From Zelonia costaricensis (taxonomy: Eukaryota > Euglenozoa > Kinetoplastea > Trypanosomatida > Trypanosomatidae), in the NCBI GenBank assembly GCA_030849075.1, contig JASAOO010003232.1, positions 1-30,966 of the forward strand: a stretch of DNA of 30,966 nucleotides, written 5' to 3'. A program made the translations under genes and the position numbers. How positions within the stretch are numbered: position 1 is the first letter of the stretch; each line of letters opens with the position of its first letter. Of this stretch, positions 18,809 to 27,350 are shown one piece after another. Below the pieces are notes generated by a model, which saw only the letters and a list, made by a program, of their open reading frames with translations, was not told where the DNA came from and did no database searches.

Positions 18809-19392
18809 GGCTGGCCACGGGCGGCGGACGGCGTCGTGCAGTCCGAGGGTGGACAGGGAATTGGTGGTGGTGGTGGTGGGGTAGGGGAGGAAAGAAACAC
18901 ACAACAACAACAAGTCGGGAAGTGCGGTGGGGTCGGCAGGAAAGGGGGGGGGAGGACGTTGGTGGTGGCGCAGGCGTCTTCAGACCCCCCGTTGTGTGTG
19001 TGTGACGTATTGCTGAAGCGCGGGCGGCCGGGGAGGGGAGGCGGCAGGAGGAGGGTGATGACGGATCGGCGAGCCGTGCTCCATGGGAGGGCAGGGAGAG
19101 GAGAGATGAGGGATTCCGTCAAGACGACGCGCTCCATGAGCGAAGCGCTGCCGAAAACGCAGGGGTCGTTTGTGGATCCCGCGGGCGGGGGTGGGGGGGG
19201 GGGCCAAGACACTCACGCGGGTGGCGTTGAACGTCGTAGCCTCCGTGCCTGTCACGCGTTGTTGAGACTGCAGGTGAACAGACCACCCACCTGCATACAC
19301 ACATACACACGTTTGCGGAAAGGTGAGTTGCGCTGATCAGGCCGGGGGCACACATCTCAAACCGGCGCAACGGCGCATTCTGCGACTGTGTA

Positions 19393-19413
19393 TGTGTGTG
19401 TGTGTGTGTGTGT
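19393..19413. repeat. (GT)n microsatellite
   Basis: About ten GT units on the plus strand, CA in the transcript direction, about 590 nt upstream of the 2064-aa gene start. A shorter GT run lies at 18994-19003. Confidence 0.9.
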
Positions 19414-19684
19414 CTCGACGCGAGTGCACGCTCAATGAGGAGACGTGGCTTTCAGCCAGTGGAGGGCTGGGCAGGCTGAGAAGGGGAGGGAGGGCACCCA
19501 CCCCGCACAAGGGCTACAGGGAGGGGAGTGAGGGAGTCGCAGCAATACAGGCAACACGGAAACGCAGCAGGCGCGTGCAGTGAAGCAACCGACGAGAGAG
19601 AGAGAGACAGCGGAGAAAAAAAAGGGGCAGCGAGGGCGGCATCGCCGCACCCCCCCCCTTCATGACGGAGAGAGAGAGAGAGGA

Positions 19685-19715
19685 GGGGGGTGGGTGGGTG
19701 GGTGGGGTGGGTGGG
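19685..19715 (+). repeat. GGGT repeat, G-quadruplex-type motif
   Basis: At least six runs of three or more G separated by single T bases. This fits the canonical G-quadruplex pattern several times over. The G-rich strand is plus, which is the template strand for the minus-strand unit. Confidence 0.85.
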
Positions 19716-20183
19716 CAGGCTGCTGAACAAGAAGGAGGTGGGGGCGTGGAGGGCAGAGGCGTACACGGCACAACCGGGGTACAAAGACGAGCGAGCAGCC
19801 AATGAGAAAAAGGAAAAGCAAAACGACGAAGGGGGCGGGGTGGGGGAGGCGGGCGCGTGGTATTGTATAAGGGGGTTTGTGGTGGGTGGTACGCACCTGC
19901 CGTGCACGGCAGTCGCCCGCTTCCAGTGTTTTTGCGTCTCCTCTCCCCACCGCATGTCGCCCCCTCCCCTCCACTCCGCTGGCGTTGGATGTCCCGCAGG
20001 AGAGACGCCCTCCCTTTCCCCCCCGTCCACGTCTGCGCAACGTACACACGCAAACTCTCACGCAGCAACAACAGCACGTGAAACTGAGAGAGAAAGAGAA
20101 AACGCAAAGACAAGGAGTAACACAAGGGTGACACCAGGAAACATGTGCAGCGGGCAGACACGTCAACCCTGCACAACAAAGCC

Positions 20184-20220
20184 AACACACACACAAATAC
20201 ACACACAAACACAGAAACAA
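20184..20220. repeat. CA-rich microsatellite
   Basis: Interrupted CA repeat about 110-147 nt past the ABCG stop codon, hence UG-rich in the 3' UTR of that mRNA. Confidence 0.85.
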
Positions 20221-20330
20221 CAGGAGAGAGAGAGAGACAAGATGGTAACGAGATCGCGCAAAGCTCAATCGTTCGGCGAAGCGTGCTGCGCGCTCTTGTG
20301 CATCGCACCTCTTCTCCCTTCCGCGCCGCT

Positions 20331-23300
20331 CTACCGGACGAGCTTCGAGCAGGTGGAGAGTAGCAGCCAGGCCATGGCGATGGAGAGGAGGCAGTAGACG
20401 GCGAGCTGCATCACATCGGCGTTGAAGCGCGCCGGCTTCAGCCCCATGTTGGAGAGGTACTGCGTGCACATAATGTCCACGTGCACGTCGGACTGCTTGC
20501 CAGACGCATCTGTCGGCGAGAAGGTGCACTGCTGCCCGTTCAGCTCGTTCACCATGAGCGGCTCGAAGGCGAGGAAGAAGGGCGAGATCGACTTGAAGAC
20601 ACGCAGGGAGGACGGGATCGTCTCTGACTGCACCAGGGCGCCACCGAACACAAAGTTCCAGAGAATGAAGACGCTGCTGAGCAGGGCCGCCGCGCCGAAG
20701 GAGCCGCTGAGAATGCCGATGCACATGATCATCATCGTGATGCAGATCGAGAAGAGCACGATGACCAGAATGAAGTAGAAGAAGTGCACCCCGGCATCGA
20801 CGCGGAAACCCATGGGGAAGTAGATGACGGAGGCGAGCACCGTCGCCGGGATGATGCGCAGCGGGATGATGTCGACCACGATCTTGGAGATTAGGTAGGG
20901 CCACGTCGTGTAGAAGCCGTTCTCCCGCTCCACGTTGAACAGCTTCCGCTCCATGATGAGCTGCTCCAGCGTGCTGAGGGAGACGAAGGAGGTGACGAGA
21001 AGCAGAAACGACATCGACCCGGCACGGTTCAGCGCACCGGGCAGGTCGAGCGCCTGCCCCTTGTACAGGACGCACATCAGCGTGGCCAGGCATGCCACGA
21101 CGGCGGCGTGGCACATGACGAGGTGGAAGGAGGCGACGAGACAGCTGACGGAGCGAGAGATGAGCAGGTGCAGCTGCTCGTACATGTTTGCGTAGTACAT
21201 GCGGAACCCAAACGTCGTCGTCAAGATCTCCTCCCCACTCACGAGCACGCGCTCGCCGTCGTCCACGTCGGAGGCGGCCTCGGCGCCGCGAACACCGCCC
21301 GGCTGCGACGGGGCCCGCGGCGGCGGGGAGGCGTCGGGGCTGCGGCACGGCGGCACCTGCGTCCGCGCCGGCGAGTCCGCCGCAGTCGCCGCCGCACGGT
21401 TCGTGGCGGCGTCCTCCTCCTGTAGCTCCACTCGCACCGCGTCGTCCAGCATCTCCTCCACCTTCATGACGTACTCGGCGGGGTTGTTGTGCGCCTCCTT
21501 GCGCGGCACGTCGCGCGTGTGCCCAAAGGCCGCCGTCACGCGCTGCTCCATCGCCGCGGCGGCGGCGGCGGCCGGGCCGCAGTAGATACTCATGCCCCGC
21601 GAGAGCAGCAGCACCTTGTCGAAGAGGTCGAAGATCTCTTGCGACGGCTGGTGGATGCTGAAGATGACGATCGGCCGGAAGGCGAAGTAGTGCGGCGCGT
21701 ACAGGCGCATCGGCGAGTCCTTGGCAAGCTCCACCACCGCCTCGATCACCCGCTTGGCGCTGATCGTGTCGAGACCGCTCGTGGGCTCGTCCAGGAAGAG
21801 AATTCGCGGGTTGGCGAGCAGCTCGACAGCGATGGACACGCGGCGCTTCTCGCCACCGCTGATGCCGCGCGTCGTGTCCCCGCCAATGACGGTCTGGGCG
21901 CAGTGCTTCAGCTTCAGTGTGTCGATGATGCGGACCACGATGCGGCGCACCGTGTTGCGAGAGAGCGCCTTGGGCAGCTTGAGCCGCGCCGCGTAGAGGA
22001 TGGTCTGCTCCACGGTGAGGGACGGCAGCAGGGTGTCCTCCTGTGAGACGTAGCCGATGATGTTGCGGTACTGCTTCGCGCGCCCGAGGGCTGAGATGAT
22101 GGGCGTGCCGTTCAACGCGATAGTCCCGCTCACGCAGCCCGACTTGGCGCGTGCGGAGAGGAGGTCCAGCAGTGTCGTCTTGCCGGCACCGGAGGGTCCC
22201 ATGATCGCGAGCACGTCGCCCGACTGCACCGTGAAGTTGATGCCGTGCAGCAGCGTCCGCTGCGCCCCTTCATCCGCGGCACCGAAGACGGGCGCGTTCA
22301 GCGTGTAGCGGAGGTCGGTAACCTGAAGCTCCAGCGGCGTGGCCGTGAGCCGGCGCAGCCGCTCAATGTGCGCCACCTCCTCCGGCGTCAGCGACTGCGC
22401 CTGCTCGTAGACGCTGGCTCGCACGGAGACGGTGCTCTCGGCGCGCCGGCTGCCGCGGGAGGCGCTGCGCGGCAGCTGCGCCGCGGCCCGCCACCCCGAC
22501 CGCGGCGACGACGTGGAGTCGTAGAGCAGCGGCGCCCCCTCTGCGGCGCCGGCCGCGTCTCCGTTGCCGTTTAGCGTCGCGGAGTTCGTGAACTGATTCG
22601 GGGACGCCATTGCGCTGCCGCCGTTGGAGTTGTTGTCCGAAGGCACATCGTCGTCGTCGTCGTCCTCGTCGCCCTCGGCGTAGGGCGTGTTGACGTGGAA
22701 CGTCACGAGAAACTCCTTGCCACGCTCGTGGGAGACGCGGCGGGTGTAGTGGTAGTGGATGCCGACGCCACCAGCCACGAGCAGCACCAGCAGAAAGAGG
22801 AGCAGGAAGAGGTTCACCTTGGCCAGCACATCCACGCCACCGTGACCGCCGTCGTCGTCCGAGTCGGCCGGGAACTTGTCGGGGTCGACGCACTCCGAGG
22901 CGTGGCAGTCAGCGTTGAAGATGAGGTCGAGGTCGTTGAGCGTCAGGTTGCAGCCGGAGCCGTCCTGCGCACACTCGAAGCGGATCTTATTCTGGATGCT
23001 CGGCAGGATGGAATTGTTCAGGTCCGGCGTTGCCGAGCAGATTGGGTCGTACTGCGCCGGCGGGTCCTCGGCGCAGGCGCACTGCGTCTTCTGGCACTCG
23101 TAGGCGACGGTCGAGTTCACCACCGTGGCGGCCTGCATGCTGACCATCATGAGCGCCACGTACACGACCACCGTGACCGTCACGGCCGACGCGAGCGCGA
23201 CGGTGACCGTGCGGGTGCGCCGCGGGCCCAGCACCTTCGTGAAGCAGCCGAGCGCCGCGAGCAGCGCGCACTCGCCCACCAGCAGCACCTGCCCCAGCGG

Positions 23301-24080
23301 GCGCGCCACGCGGAAGAAGGCCTTGTCTGCGAGCGTGTCGCTCGCGGTGCCCTGCACGAACGTCTGCGAGCACATCTGCGCGTTGCAGCGGAAGAAGGGG
23401 TCGACGTAGCTGTTGTTCGGCTCCATACGGTAGATGGCCATGGTGCACGTGCCGCTGCTGCTCTTCCGGAAGGCCGTGCCGTCGGGCGTGCTGCAGTTCA
23501 GCATGATCTCCGCGGTAATCTTGCGGCCGTTGCCCATCATGCGAATGAAGAAGTCGTTCCTCAGCGTGCACTGGAACTGCTTGTTGTCGCCGCGGATGGC
23601 CATGGCGGAGTCGCAGATGGCGTTGCGGCCGGCGTACTGCGTGCACGCCGAGGTGCTCTGGCACAGCTGGCAGTTCAGCCCCTTGAAATCGCGCGTGTCG
23701 CAGCTGTCGCACAGCTTCGTGGCCGGGTCGACGGGGAGCACGCGGTGCGGACCGGTGCCGCCAACCGAGTTCGGGCACTGCCGCTGCGAGCAGTTGTCGG
23801 CGGTGTAGTACAGGCCGCAGTCACAGTGGTCGTCCACCGGCACGCCACCGTTCAGGCACGCCACAGAGGACAGCTGCAGCGCACCGTCGAGGTTCGCGAT
23901 GTGCGGCACCGCATGGACTGCTGAAGGGGAAAGAGAGAGCAACGCGTGCACCGGAACCGCAGCAAGCACCATGATCAGCGCCATGAGAAACACCCGCGCG
24001 GTAGAGGAGGCGACGCTGCTGTGGCGGAGCCGGTGCGGGGCACGCGCCTGCCTCACGGTGGGACACCGCGATGGCGACAT
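20331..24080 (-). CDS. ABCG5: ABC transporter, subfamily G, with Cys-rich ectodomain (ABCG5-like)
   Basis: A half-transporter of 1249 residues, about twice the usual ABCG length because of an N-terminal extension. A hydrophobic segment at 31-48 is probably a signal sequence or anchor. Residues 49-262 are Cys-rich with an EGF-like start (CLNGGVPVDDHCDCG at 75-89), followed by helices near 263-282 and 291-314, a second Cys-rich loop (315-418) and a helix at 419-443. All six N-glycosylation sequons noted (Asn 96, 195, 222, 322, 355, 378) fall in the two predicted lumenal parts. The nucleotide-binding domain is intact: Walker A GPSGAGKTT (628-636), Q-loop Gln680, signature SGGEKRR (741-747), Walker B ILFLDEP (760-766, Glu765), H-loop His810. 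A disordered insert (885-945) precedes the ABCG membrane domain (about 970-1245). This order matches what I recall of Leishmania ABCG5, reported to act in intracellular haem salvage. Subfamily is certain; the ABCG5 name and substrate are probable. Confidence 0.93.
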   Translation of the reverse strand: MSPSRCPTVRQARAPHRLRHSSVASSTARVFLMALIMVLAAVPVHALLSLSPSAVHAVPHIANLDGALQLSSVACLNGGVPVDDHCDCGLYYTADNCSQRQCPNSVGGTGPHRVLPVDPATKLCDSCDTRDFKGLNCQLCQSTSACTQYAGRNAICDSAMAIRGDNKQFQCTLRNDFFIRMMGNGRKITAEIMLNCSTPDGTAFRKSSSGTCTMAIYRMEPNNSYVDPFFRCNAQMCSQTFVQGTASDTLADKAFFRVARPLGQVLLVGECALLAALGCFTKVLGPRRTRTVTVALASAVTVTVVVYVALMMVSMQAATVVNSTVAYECQKTQCACAEDPPAQYDPICSATPDLNNSILPSIQNKIRFECAQDGSGCNLTLNDLDLIFNADCHASECVDPDKFPADSDDDGGHGGVDVLAKVNLFLLLFLLVLLVAGGVGIHYHYTRRVSHERGKEFLVTFHVNTPYAEGDEDDDDDDVPSDNNSNGGSAMASPNQFTNSATLNGNGDAAGAAEGAPLLYDSTSSPRSGWRAAAQLPRSASRGSRRAESTVSVRASVYEQAQSLTPEEVAHIERLRRLTATPLELQVTDLRYTLNAPVFGAADEGAQRTLLHGINFTVQSGDVLAIMGPSGAGKTTLLDLLSARAKSGCVSGTIALNGTPIISALGRAKQYRNIIGYVSQEDTLLPSLTVEQTILYAARLKLPKALSRNTVRRIVVRIIDTLKLKHCAQTVIGGDTTRGISGGEKRRVSIAVELLANPRILFLDEPTSGLDTISAKRVIEAVVELAKDSPMRLYAPHYFAFRPIVIFSIHQPSQEIFDLFDKVLLLSRGMSIYCGPAAAAAAAMEQRVTAAFGHTRDVPRKEAHNNPAEYVMKVEEMLDDAVRVELQEEDAATNRAAATAADSPARTQVPPCRSPDASPPPRAPSQPGGVRGAEAASDVDDGERVLVSGEEILTTTFGFRMYYANMYEQLHLLISRSVSCLVASFHLVMCHAAVVACLATLMCVLYKGQALDLPGALNRAGSMSFLLLVTSFVSLSTLEQLIMERKLFNVERENGFYTTWPYLISKIVVDIIPLRIIPATVLASVIYFPMGFRVDAGVHFFYFILVIVLFSICITMMIMCIGILSGSFGAAALLSSVFILWNFVFGGALVQSETIPSSLRVFKSISPFFLAFEPLMVNELNGQQCTFSPTDASGKQSDVHVDIMCTQYLSNMGLKPARFNADVMQLAVYCLLSIAMAWLLLSTCSKLVR

Positions 24081-24097
24081 GGTCTTCCGTCGGGCCT

Positions 24098-24175
24098 CTC
24101 GTGCCGGTGAAAAGTACGCCGGAGTCCAGCGCAGTGTGAGGGGGGGGGGAGGCGGGCCGGGGAGGAGGGAAAGGG
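24098..24175 (-). promoter_or_regulatory. Candidate spliced-leader acceptor of the ABCG gene
   Basis: The complement of about 24138-24175 is pyrimidine-rich, and the first AG after it on the minus strand is at 24099-24098. The 5' UTR would be 17 nt. Confidence 0.4.
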
Positions 24176-24308
24176 TGTTGCGCCGAAGCAGTCCACAGGC
24201 AACTCAACAAGGAAGAGGGGAGCCTCCGCTGCGTCTCGAGCGTGCGGTCCACCGAAGCGGCTGACGTGGCGCAAGCGGGTGTGTATAGTGGGCTTCCTCT
24301 GAAGACTC

Positions 24309-24320
24309 GTGTGTGTGTGT
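24309..24320. repeat. Short (GT)n repeat
   Basis: About six GT units on the plus strand, 230 nt upstream of the ABCG start. Confidence 0.75.
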
Positions 24321-24542
24321 GCGTGGGTGTGTCGGTGCAATTTGGTTCAAAGAGTTGGAGATGGCGAAGGGAGGGAGGGAGGGTGGGTGAGAGGGTGGGT
24401 GCACCGGTTGACGCGATCGGCTGGGCCGTGTTGCTCGAGTCCCACTGGGGACGGGAAGGAAGAAGGAGGAGGTGTTCAGCAAGGCAAGAAATATGCGTCG
24501 AGGAAGGAACAGAGAGCTCGTGTTTCTGTCTCTCTCGCTCTA

Positions 24543-24564
24543 TGTGTGTGTGTGTGTGTGTGTG
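24543..24564. repeat. (GT)n microsatellite
   Basis: About eleven TG units on the plus strand, 460 nt upstream of the ABCG start; CA in the transcript direction. Confidence 0.9.
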
Positions 24565-25091
24565 GGCGCTAGAAAACGCAAGAGGCGTGTGGTGCAGCGG
24601 TCACCGGGGGGGGGGAGAAGAACAACGCAAACAGCAGCAGCAGCAGCCGAAAACAAACAAAGAAGAGCACGCAACGGGGGACACGGAAAAGGAAAAAGGA
24701 AACACACGATGCTGCCCAAGCGTGAAGCAGCTGGCGATTCGCCAAATCGCAAATCGTGCACACGCACGCACGCTTGTACAGAGGTGCAGAGCGTCACGAA
24801 GCAGCTGCCCGCTTCGTGGTCAGCCGAGCTAGAAGGGTGACGAGAAGGGCGGCGACTCTACGACTTCGTGAGAGAGGGGGGGAGAGAGGGAGAGCGCGGG
24901 AAAAAGTGGCCCGTCGCGTATCGATACGTGCGTTGGGTTGTGACAGGGAGAGCGAGCGGTGTGTGGGTGGTGGTGTTGGGTTGTGTAAGTGCAGACGTGC
25001 GAGTTTTCGTGTGAGTGTGAGAGAGGGTGGATCTCCGCGAGCGTGAAGCAGCACGACTTTCCGCGTGAAGGTTGCAAACGCGAGGCGGATG

Positions 25092-25110
25092 GTGTGTGTG
25101 TGTGTGTGTG
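25092..25110. repeat. (GT)n microsatellite
   Basis: About nine GT units on the plus strand, roughly 1 kb upstream of the ABCG start. Confidence 0.9.
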
Positions 25111-26824
25111 CGTGTGAGGGCAATCAGCACAGCGGCATTGCCCCCCGCAACCGTCCAACCGCCCAAAAATGCGAACGCGAGGGCGGTGCGTCGCGGTGGC
25201 GTGTTTGAGTGAACGAGAGAGAGAGCGAGCGAGCCGGGAAAGAAGGTAATAGAAAATGGGGGAGAGGGGACAGGCAGGTTGAGACGGGAAAACAGAGTGG
25301 GTGTGGGTTGTGCTTCCGCCCTCTCCTGATGAGTCTTCCCCAAAAGCTGCTTGCCTCTAGAGCGCGGCACGTTTACCCCTCAAGCAGCCACCACACTGAC
25401 AGGTGACACTTGACGTTCGATGTCGCTCCAGTGCTGAGGCGATGCACGCCCGTCCGCAGCGGCTGCTCGGGTCCGATCACTGAGAGCCAAGAGACTCGGT
25501 GGAGAAGGAGGGCGGGGGCTTGGTGCTGCCTCACGCCCATGCCTGTGGCCCAGCGCGTGTTTGTGTCGGTCATGACCACACATTTGCCCTCGTGCTAATA
25601 GGGCCACGGGAGGCAAAGCTGTGCGCCGTGGAGGAAGCCGGCGTCAAGAGGCCCTCTCCAGACCTGGAGGCCTTTTTTGTTGAGAGTGTATGCGTGTCCG
25701 GCTTCGCGTGCGTGCTGGTGGTACTGCCGGCGCAGCGCGTCTCGCAGAGGGACGCGTTGCGCCGTGAGGAGAGGGTAAGAGAGGAGCGGGAGGGCGAAGG
25801 GAGGGGGGGGGGGTGAGGACGAGCAGGGGCGTGCCTCTTCGGCAGACCAAGCGCTCCCATCCCACCCCGCCACCCCCTGTCGCCGTGTACACGAGTGCGC
25901 AGAGACGAAGAAACAAAAAAAGGCCAAAAGGAGGAGAAAAGAACACGCAACAGGCGCCTTTTCACTTTTTGAGTTTGTGTGTGTGTTGATGGTGACGGTG
26001 ATGATGATGATGATCATGACCATCGTGAGGATGGACACTGGCGTGGGAGGCGACGAGGAAGCGGAGCGCATGAGACGCCGCGTGCACGACACCACACGCT
26101 TCTGTCGGTTCTGCAGATCTCCTCTCTCTCCTCCTCTCTCCCACGTCTGCCACCTTACTACTAAAGCGAGCACTGGCATGTAGTGCTGTGTTTGGATGGA
26201 GAGGGGGGGGGCGTGTGTGTCTGTGTCTCTGTGCCGTCACAGTCCACAGCCCATCCACACATGCATCAGGACATAGCCGACCCCTCCGTCGCGCCAACAC
26301 ACGCACACGCAGTCATCGCTTCCTACGCTATACACACACACCGCCCCTTCCACGCACTCTCTCTCTATCTCAGAATGGCTGCCGCAGGTGCAACCGCTCC
26401 CGCGTTCACGTTTGTGTGGTGCGCCCGAGCCCCGATGCGCACGAGTAGACCGAGGCCGTCGACGCGCGTGATGGGGGGGGGGGCGGAGAGAGGCAGAGAA
26501 GGGAGGGCGGTGTTCAACCGCCTAGACAACAAGGGAGGAGTCACCGCGAAAACGAGAAGAAAGAGTGAGACACACAAAAGACACAACCGCCAGCGCATTC
26601 GCCAACGCGCGGCATCGCCTCTCAACAAGGCACCGTCACGTCGTGCGCCTGGACTTCACCCAAGCGCACGCCTCGGCATACGTGAGCAGTCAGCCGCTTA
26701 CGCGTCCACGCACACACCGCTGCGAGAGTTTGACGGAGCCGCACGCGGGGGCCTCCACTGCGGCATTACGCGGCTTCCCCCACCCCGTCACCCTCCCACC
26801 AGCGTCGCGTTTTCGTGGGAGGCA

Positions 26825-27187
26825 TTACCAGCCGCGGTGGTACAGGTGCTCCGGGGCACCGGTCAGCGTAAACGTGAGGTGGCGGAAGAAGTCCTGGCGG
26901 TCGCTACCCCAGAAGAGATCGCGGCGGTCCTCTGGCGTCATCTTGCGGAAGTCGCCGATCGACGGGTTCTCCTTGATGCGCACGAACGCGAGCTCGCGCA
27001 TGTACTGCATGTCATCGAAGCCCCACTTGCGCGCCTCCGTGCGCACGGCGAACTCGAGCGGGTCGCTGTCGAGGTACTCGATCTCGATCGGCGGGGCAGA
27101 GATGGGGAAGTGCAGCTGGCGGGTCTGCTGCACCGCCGGGACAGCCACGAAGGCCGCCACCCGCGACGTAAACCGGCGCATCATCAT
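26825..27187 (-). CDS. Small probable mitochondrial protein (120 aa), kinetoplastid hypothetical
   Basis: The N terminus (MMMRRFTSRVAAFVAV) is basic, amphipathic and free of acidic residues through residue 34, typical of a mitochondrial import presequence, perhaps cut near residues 20-28. The mature part is charged and soluble-looking, with a likely helix at 47-70 and an ENPSIGDFRKMTPEDRRDLFW segment near 73-93. Its pattern loosely recalls nuclear-encoded cytochrome oxidase or other respiratory-chain accessory subunits, but the resemblance is too weak to name one. There is no membrane helix after the presequence. A pyrimidine tract with AG lies 13 nt upstream of the first ATG, supporting expression. 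Three consecutive Met codons open the frame; the first is used. Its amino-acid composition is much more protein-like than that of the surrounding ORFs. Confidence 0.78.
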   Translation of the reverse strand: MMMRRFTSRVAAFVAVPAVQQTRQLHFPISAPPIEIEYLDSDPLEFAVRTEARKWGFDDMQYMRELAFVRIKENPSIGDFRKMTPEDRRDLFWGSDRQDFFRHLTFTLTGAPEHLYHRGW

Positions 27188-27200
27188 TGCGGAGAAGAAA

Positions 27201-27218
27201 CTGAAAAACGAAAAAGGA
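27201..27218 (-). promoter_or_regulatory. Candidate spliced-leader acceptor of the 120-aa protein
   Basis: On the minus strand the sequence reads TCCTTTTTCGTTTTTCAG, a textbook pyrimidine tract and AG (at 27202-27201), leaving a 13-nt 5' UTR. Confidence 0.6.
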
Positions 27219-27305
27219 CTTGTGTGGTGGAGACGGGTAAGTGGTAAGTGCGGGAAGAGCGAGAGAGGCGGCAGCTTCGGCTAGATGAGGGCTTTGCTAA
27301 CTGTG

Positions 27306-27350
27306 AGGGGGGGGTATCGTGACGCCGGGGGGGGGGGGTTGGGGGTTGGG
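27306..27350 (+). repeat. Clustered G runs, G-quadruplex-type
   Basis: Two runs of eight or more G followed by GGGGG and GGG separated by TT. This can form a G-quadruplex on the plus (template) strand, just upstream of the 120-residue protein gene. Confidence 0.75.

Larger units (their letters stand above)
18809..20330. other. Intergenic region between ABCG transporter and the 2064-aa gene
   Basis: About 1.5 kb. It contains plus-strand GT tracts on the side of the 2064-aa gene's start (18994-19003 and 19393-19413), a GGGT repeat at 19685-19715, a CA-rich tract on the side of the ABCG stop (20184-20220), and short GA runs (19594-19612, 19668-19682, 20223-20240). No clear AG follows a pyrimidine tract close to 18808, so the acceptor of the 2064-aa gene is not assigned. 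No coding ORF is seen. Confidence 0.6.
24081..26824. other. Long intergenic region upstream of the ABCG gene
   Basis: About 2.7 kb. The left part (24.1-25.3 kb) is purine-rich on the plus strand with three GT tracts, as expected upstream of a minus-strand start. The block 25373-25700 has more complex, less repetitive sequence, with a 10-bp palindrome (25568-25577) and a hairpin-like segment ending in six T (near 25655-25678), but no ORF in it looks coding. From 25.97 to 26.35 kb there are GT, GAT and CA repeats. The right end is presumably the 3' UTR of the 120-residue protein gene. Confidence 0.55.

Noticed and set aside
17036..19336. 766-codon open frame on the plus strand, antisense to the 2064-aa gene
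   Set aside because: GC-rich codon usage of the sense gene removes stops from other frames. The translation is Val/Arg/Gly/Ala-rich and runs into the low-complexity intergenic DNA, while the minus-strand frame has domain-like structure.
19660..21348. 562-codon minus-strand frame at the end of the ABCG gene
   Set aside because: Shadow frame of the transporter extended into the 3' UTR; no domain features.
25595..26179. 194-codon minus-strand ORF in the ABCG upstream region
   Set aside because: Most of it is translated GAT/GT repeats and pyrimidine runs. Only the last 50 codons look protein-like, with no start or acceptor of their own.
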